Positions 4,965-5,351 of a stretch of DNA of 5,351 bases are shown here, one piece after another. The notes below the pieces were generated by a model, which saw only the letters and a program-made list of their open reading frames with translations, ran no database searches and was not told where the DNA came from. This stretch comes from Bdellovibrionales bacterium (GTDB lineage Bacteria > Bdellovibrionota > Bdellovibrionia > Bdellovibrionales > UBA1609). Location: NCBI GenBank assembly GCA_026713205.1, contig JAPOOY010000082.1:1-5351 (forward strand). The letters run 5' to 3'. Both the position numbers and the translations under genes were made by a program. The number at the start of each line of letters is the position of its first letter. The first letter of the stretch is position 1.

Positions 4965-5351
4965 TTGAAGAAAGTTGTAAAATCAAGAACTCTATTTAAT
5001 AATCCTGCAAAAAAAATGATAGTGGGATTTTTTCTTCTCCATTTTTTGGCATCACAGTTTTTTCTTCCTTATATTGGAAAAAAAGAAATTTTTCCAATAT
5101 TCAATTGGAGTTTATTTTCTTCCTGTAGTGAGATTAAGAAATCTGTGCCAGAGATGGAAATTTTACTTCAAGGGGGCGGCATAATAACAAGCAAACAATT
5201 TTCCAGAAGACTAATGCCTAAATTAGTTTGGTTCATGGATAGGATCTTTAAAACACAGGATCAGACAGAAGCGGATAAATTACTTAATGAATTGTTAAGA
5301 TTGATCTCTCATTCTATCAATCAGAAATCCTTTGGATATAGGCTTTTTAAG
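4965..5351 (+). CDS. Partial gene: membrane-anchored protein of unknown function (runs off the right edge)
   Basis: An open frame of 129 codons continues to the last base without a stop. The earliest possible start is TTG at 4965, preceded by GAAGAGAG (4950-4957) at 7-nt spacing; an in-frame stop lies at 4941-4943. An ATG at 5016 (codon 18) is the alternative but has no ribosome-binding site. The product begins with a basic stretch (KKVVKSR), then a hydrophobic helix at about 18-37. The motif FPIFNWSLFS follows at 43-52, and a mostly helical, charged segment (TSKQFSRRLMPKLVWF and onward) follows that. The FP-x-x-NW-x-LFS pattern recalls small proteins encoded next to HTTM/gamma-carboxylase-like genes, but this is recollection and not an assignment. 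I do not recognise the family. Base composition (about 31% G+C by hand count over 4981-5340) is well below that of the other genes. A random frame of this length in such AT-rich DNA would be very unlikely to stay open. Confidence 0.7.
   Translation, partial: MKKVVKSRTLFNNPAKKMIVGFFLLHFLASQFFLPYIGKKEIFPIFNWSLFSSCSEIKKSVPEMEILLQGGGIITSKQFSRRLMPKLVWFMDRIFKTQDQTEADKLLNELLRLISHSINQKSFGYRLFK
5071..5100 (+). repeat. Perfect 12-bp inverted repeat inside the partial gene
   Basis: ATATTGGAAAAA (5071-5082) and TTTTTCCAATAT (5089-5100) are exact inverted copies around the 6-nt loop AAGAAA. It covers codons 36-46 of the partial gene, encoding the YIGKKEIFPI segment between the membrane helix and the NWSLFS motif. 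No T-run follows on the plus strand. It could be an mRNA hairpin, an operator-like site or a chance result of AT-rich coding sequence. Confidence 0.7.

Overview
The window (5,351 bp) holds five complete protein genes and the start of a sixth. It looks like a bacterial chromosome from a Gram-negative-type organism of moderate G+C. Evidence for this is an arginine-succinyltransferase-type gene, Shine-Dalgarno-led ATG starts, short operon-like spacings and several inner-membrane proteins. The exact lineage cannot be read from the sequence. A Bdellovibrio-like or other deltaproteobacterial-type source is only a guess.

Left part, minus strand (37-2464): a class III PLP-dependent aminotransferase is followed 78 bp downstream by an arginine N-succinyltransferase (AstA-family) protein. 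This is the AstC-then-AstA order of the arginine succinyltransferase (AST) catabolic pathway. The other pathway genes (astB, astD, astE) are not in the window and could lie beyond the left edge. Two GC-rich hairpins fill the spacer between the two genes, and a weak terminator-like structure follows the second gene.

Middle, plus strand (2494-4826): only 29 bp separate the aminotransferase from a divergent gene. That gene encodes a signal peptide, a TPR-like segment, two transmembrane helices and a bacterial SH3-like domain, an arrangement resembling BatE-type proteins. It is followed by a stand-alone cyclic-nucleotide-binding-domain (CNB) protein and, 15 bp after it, an AI-2E-family permease. 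The last two look co-transcribed, so the CNB protein may regulate the permease.

Right edge (4827-5351): after a 138-bp AT-rich intergenic region with two perfect TATAAT hexamers, a gene with a probable TTG start runs off the window. It encodes a membrane-anchored protein of unknown function. This gene is clearly more AT-rich than the rest and contains a perfect 12-bp inverted repeat inside its coding sequence.

No rRNA, tRNA, CRISPR array, transposase or prophage gene was seen. I did not find a convincing new defence or mobile system. The points most worth a second look are the CNB-permease pair, the diverged aminotransferase active-site region, the intercistronic double hairpin and the AT-rich gene at the right edge.
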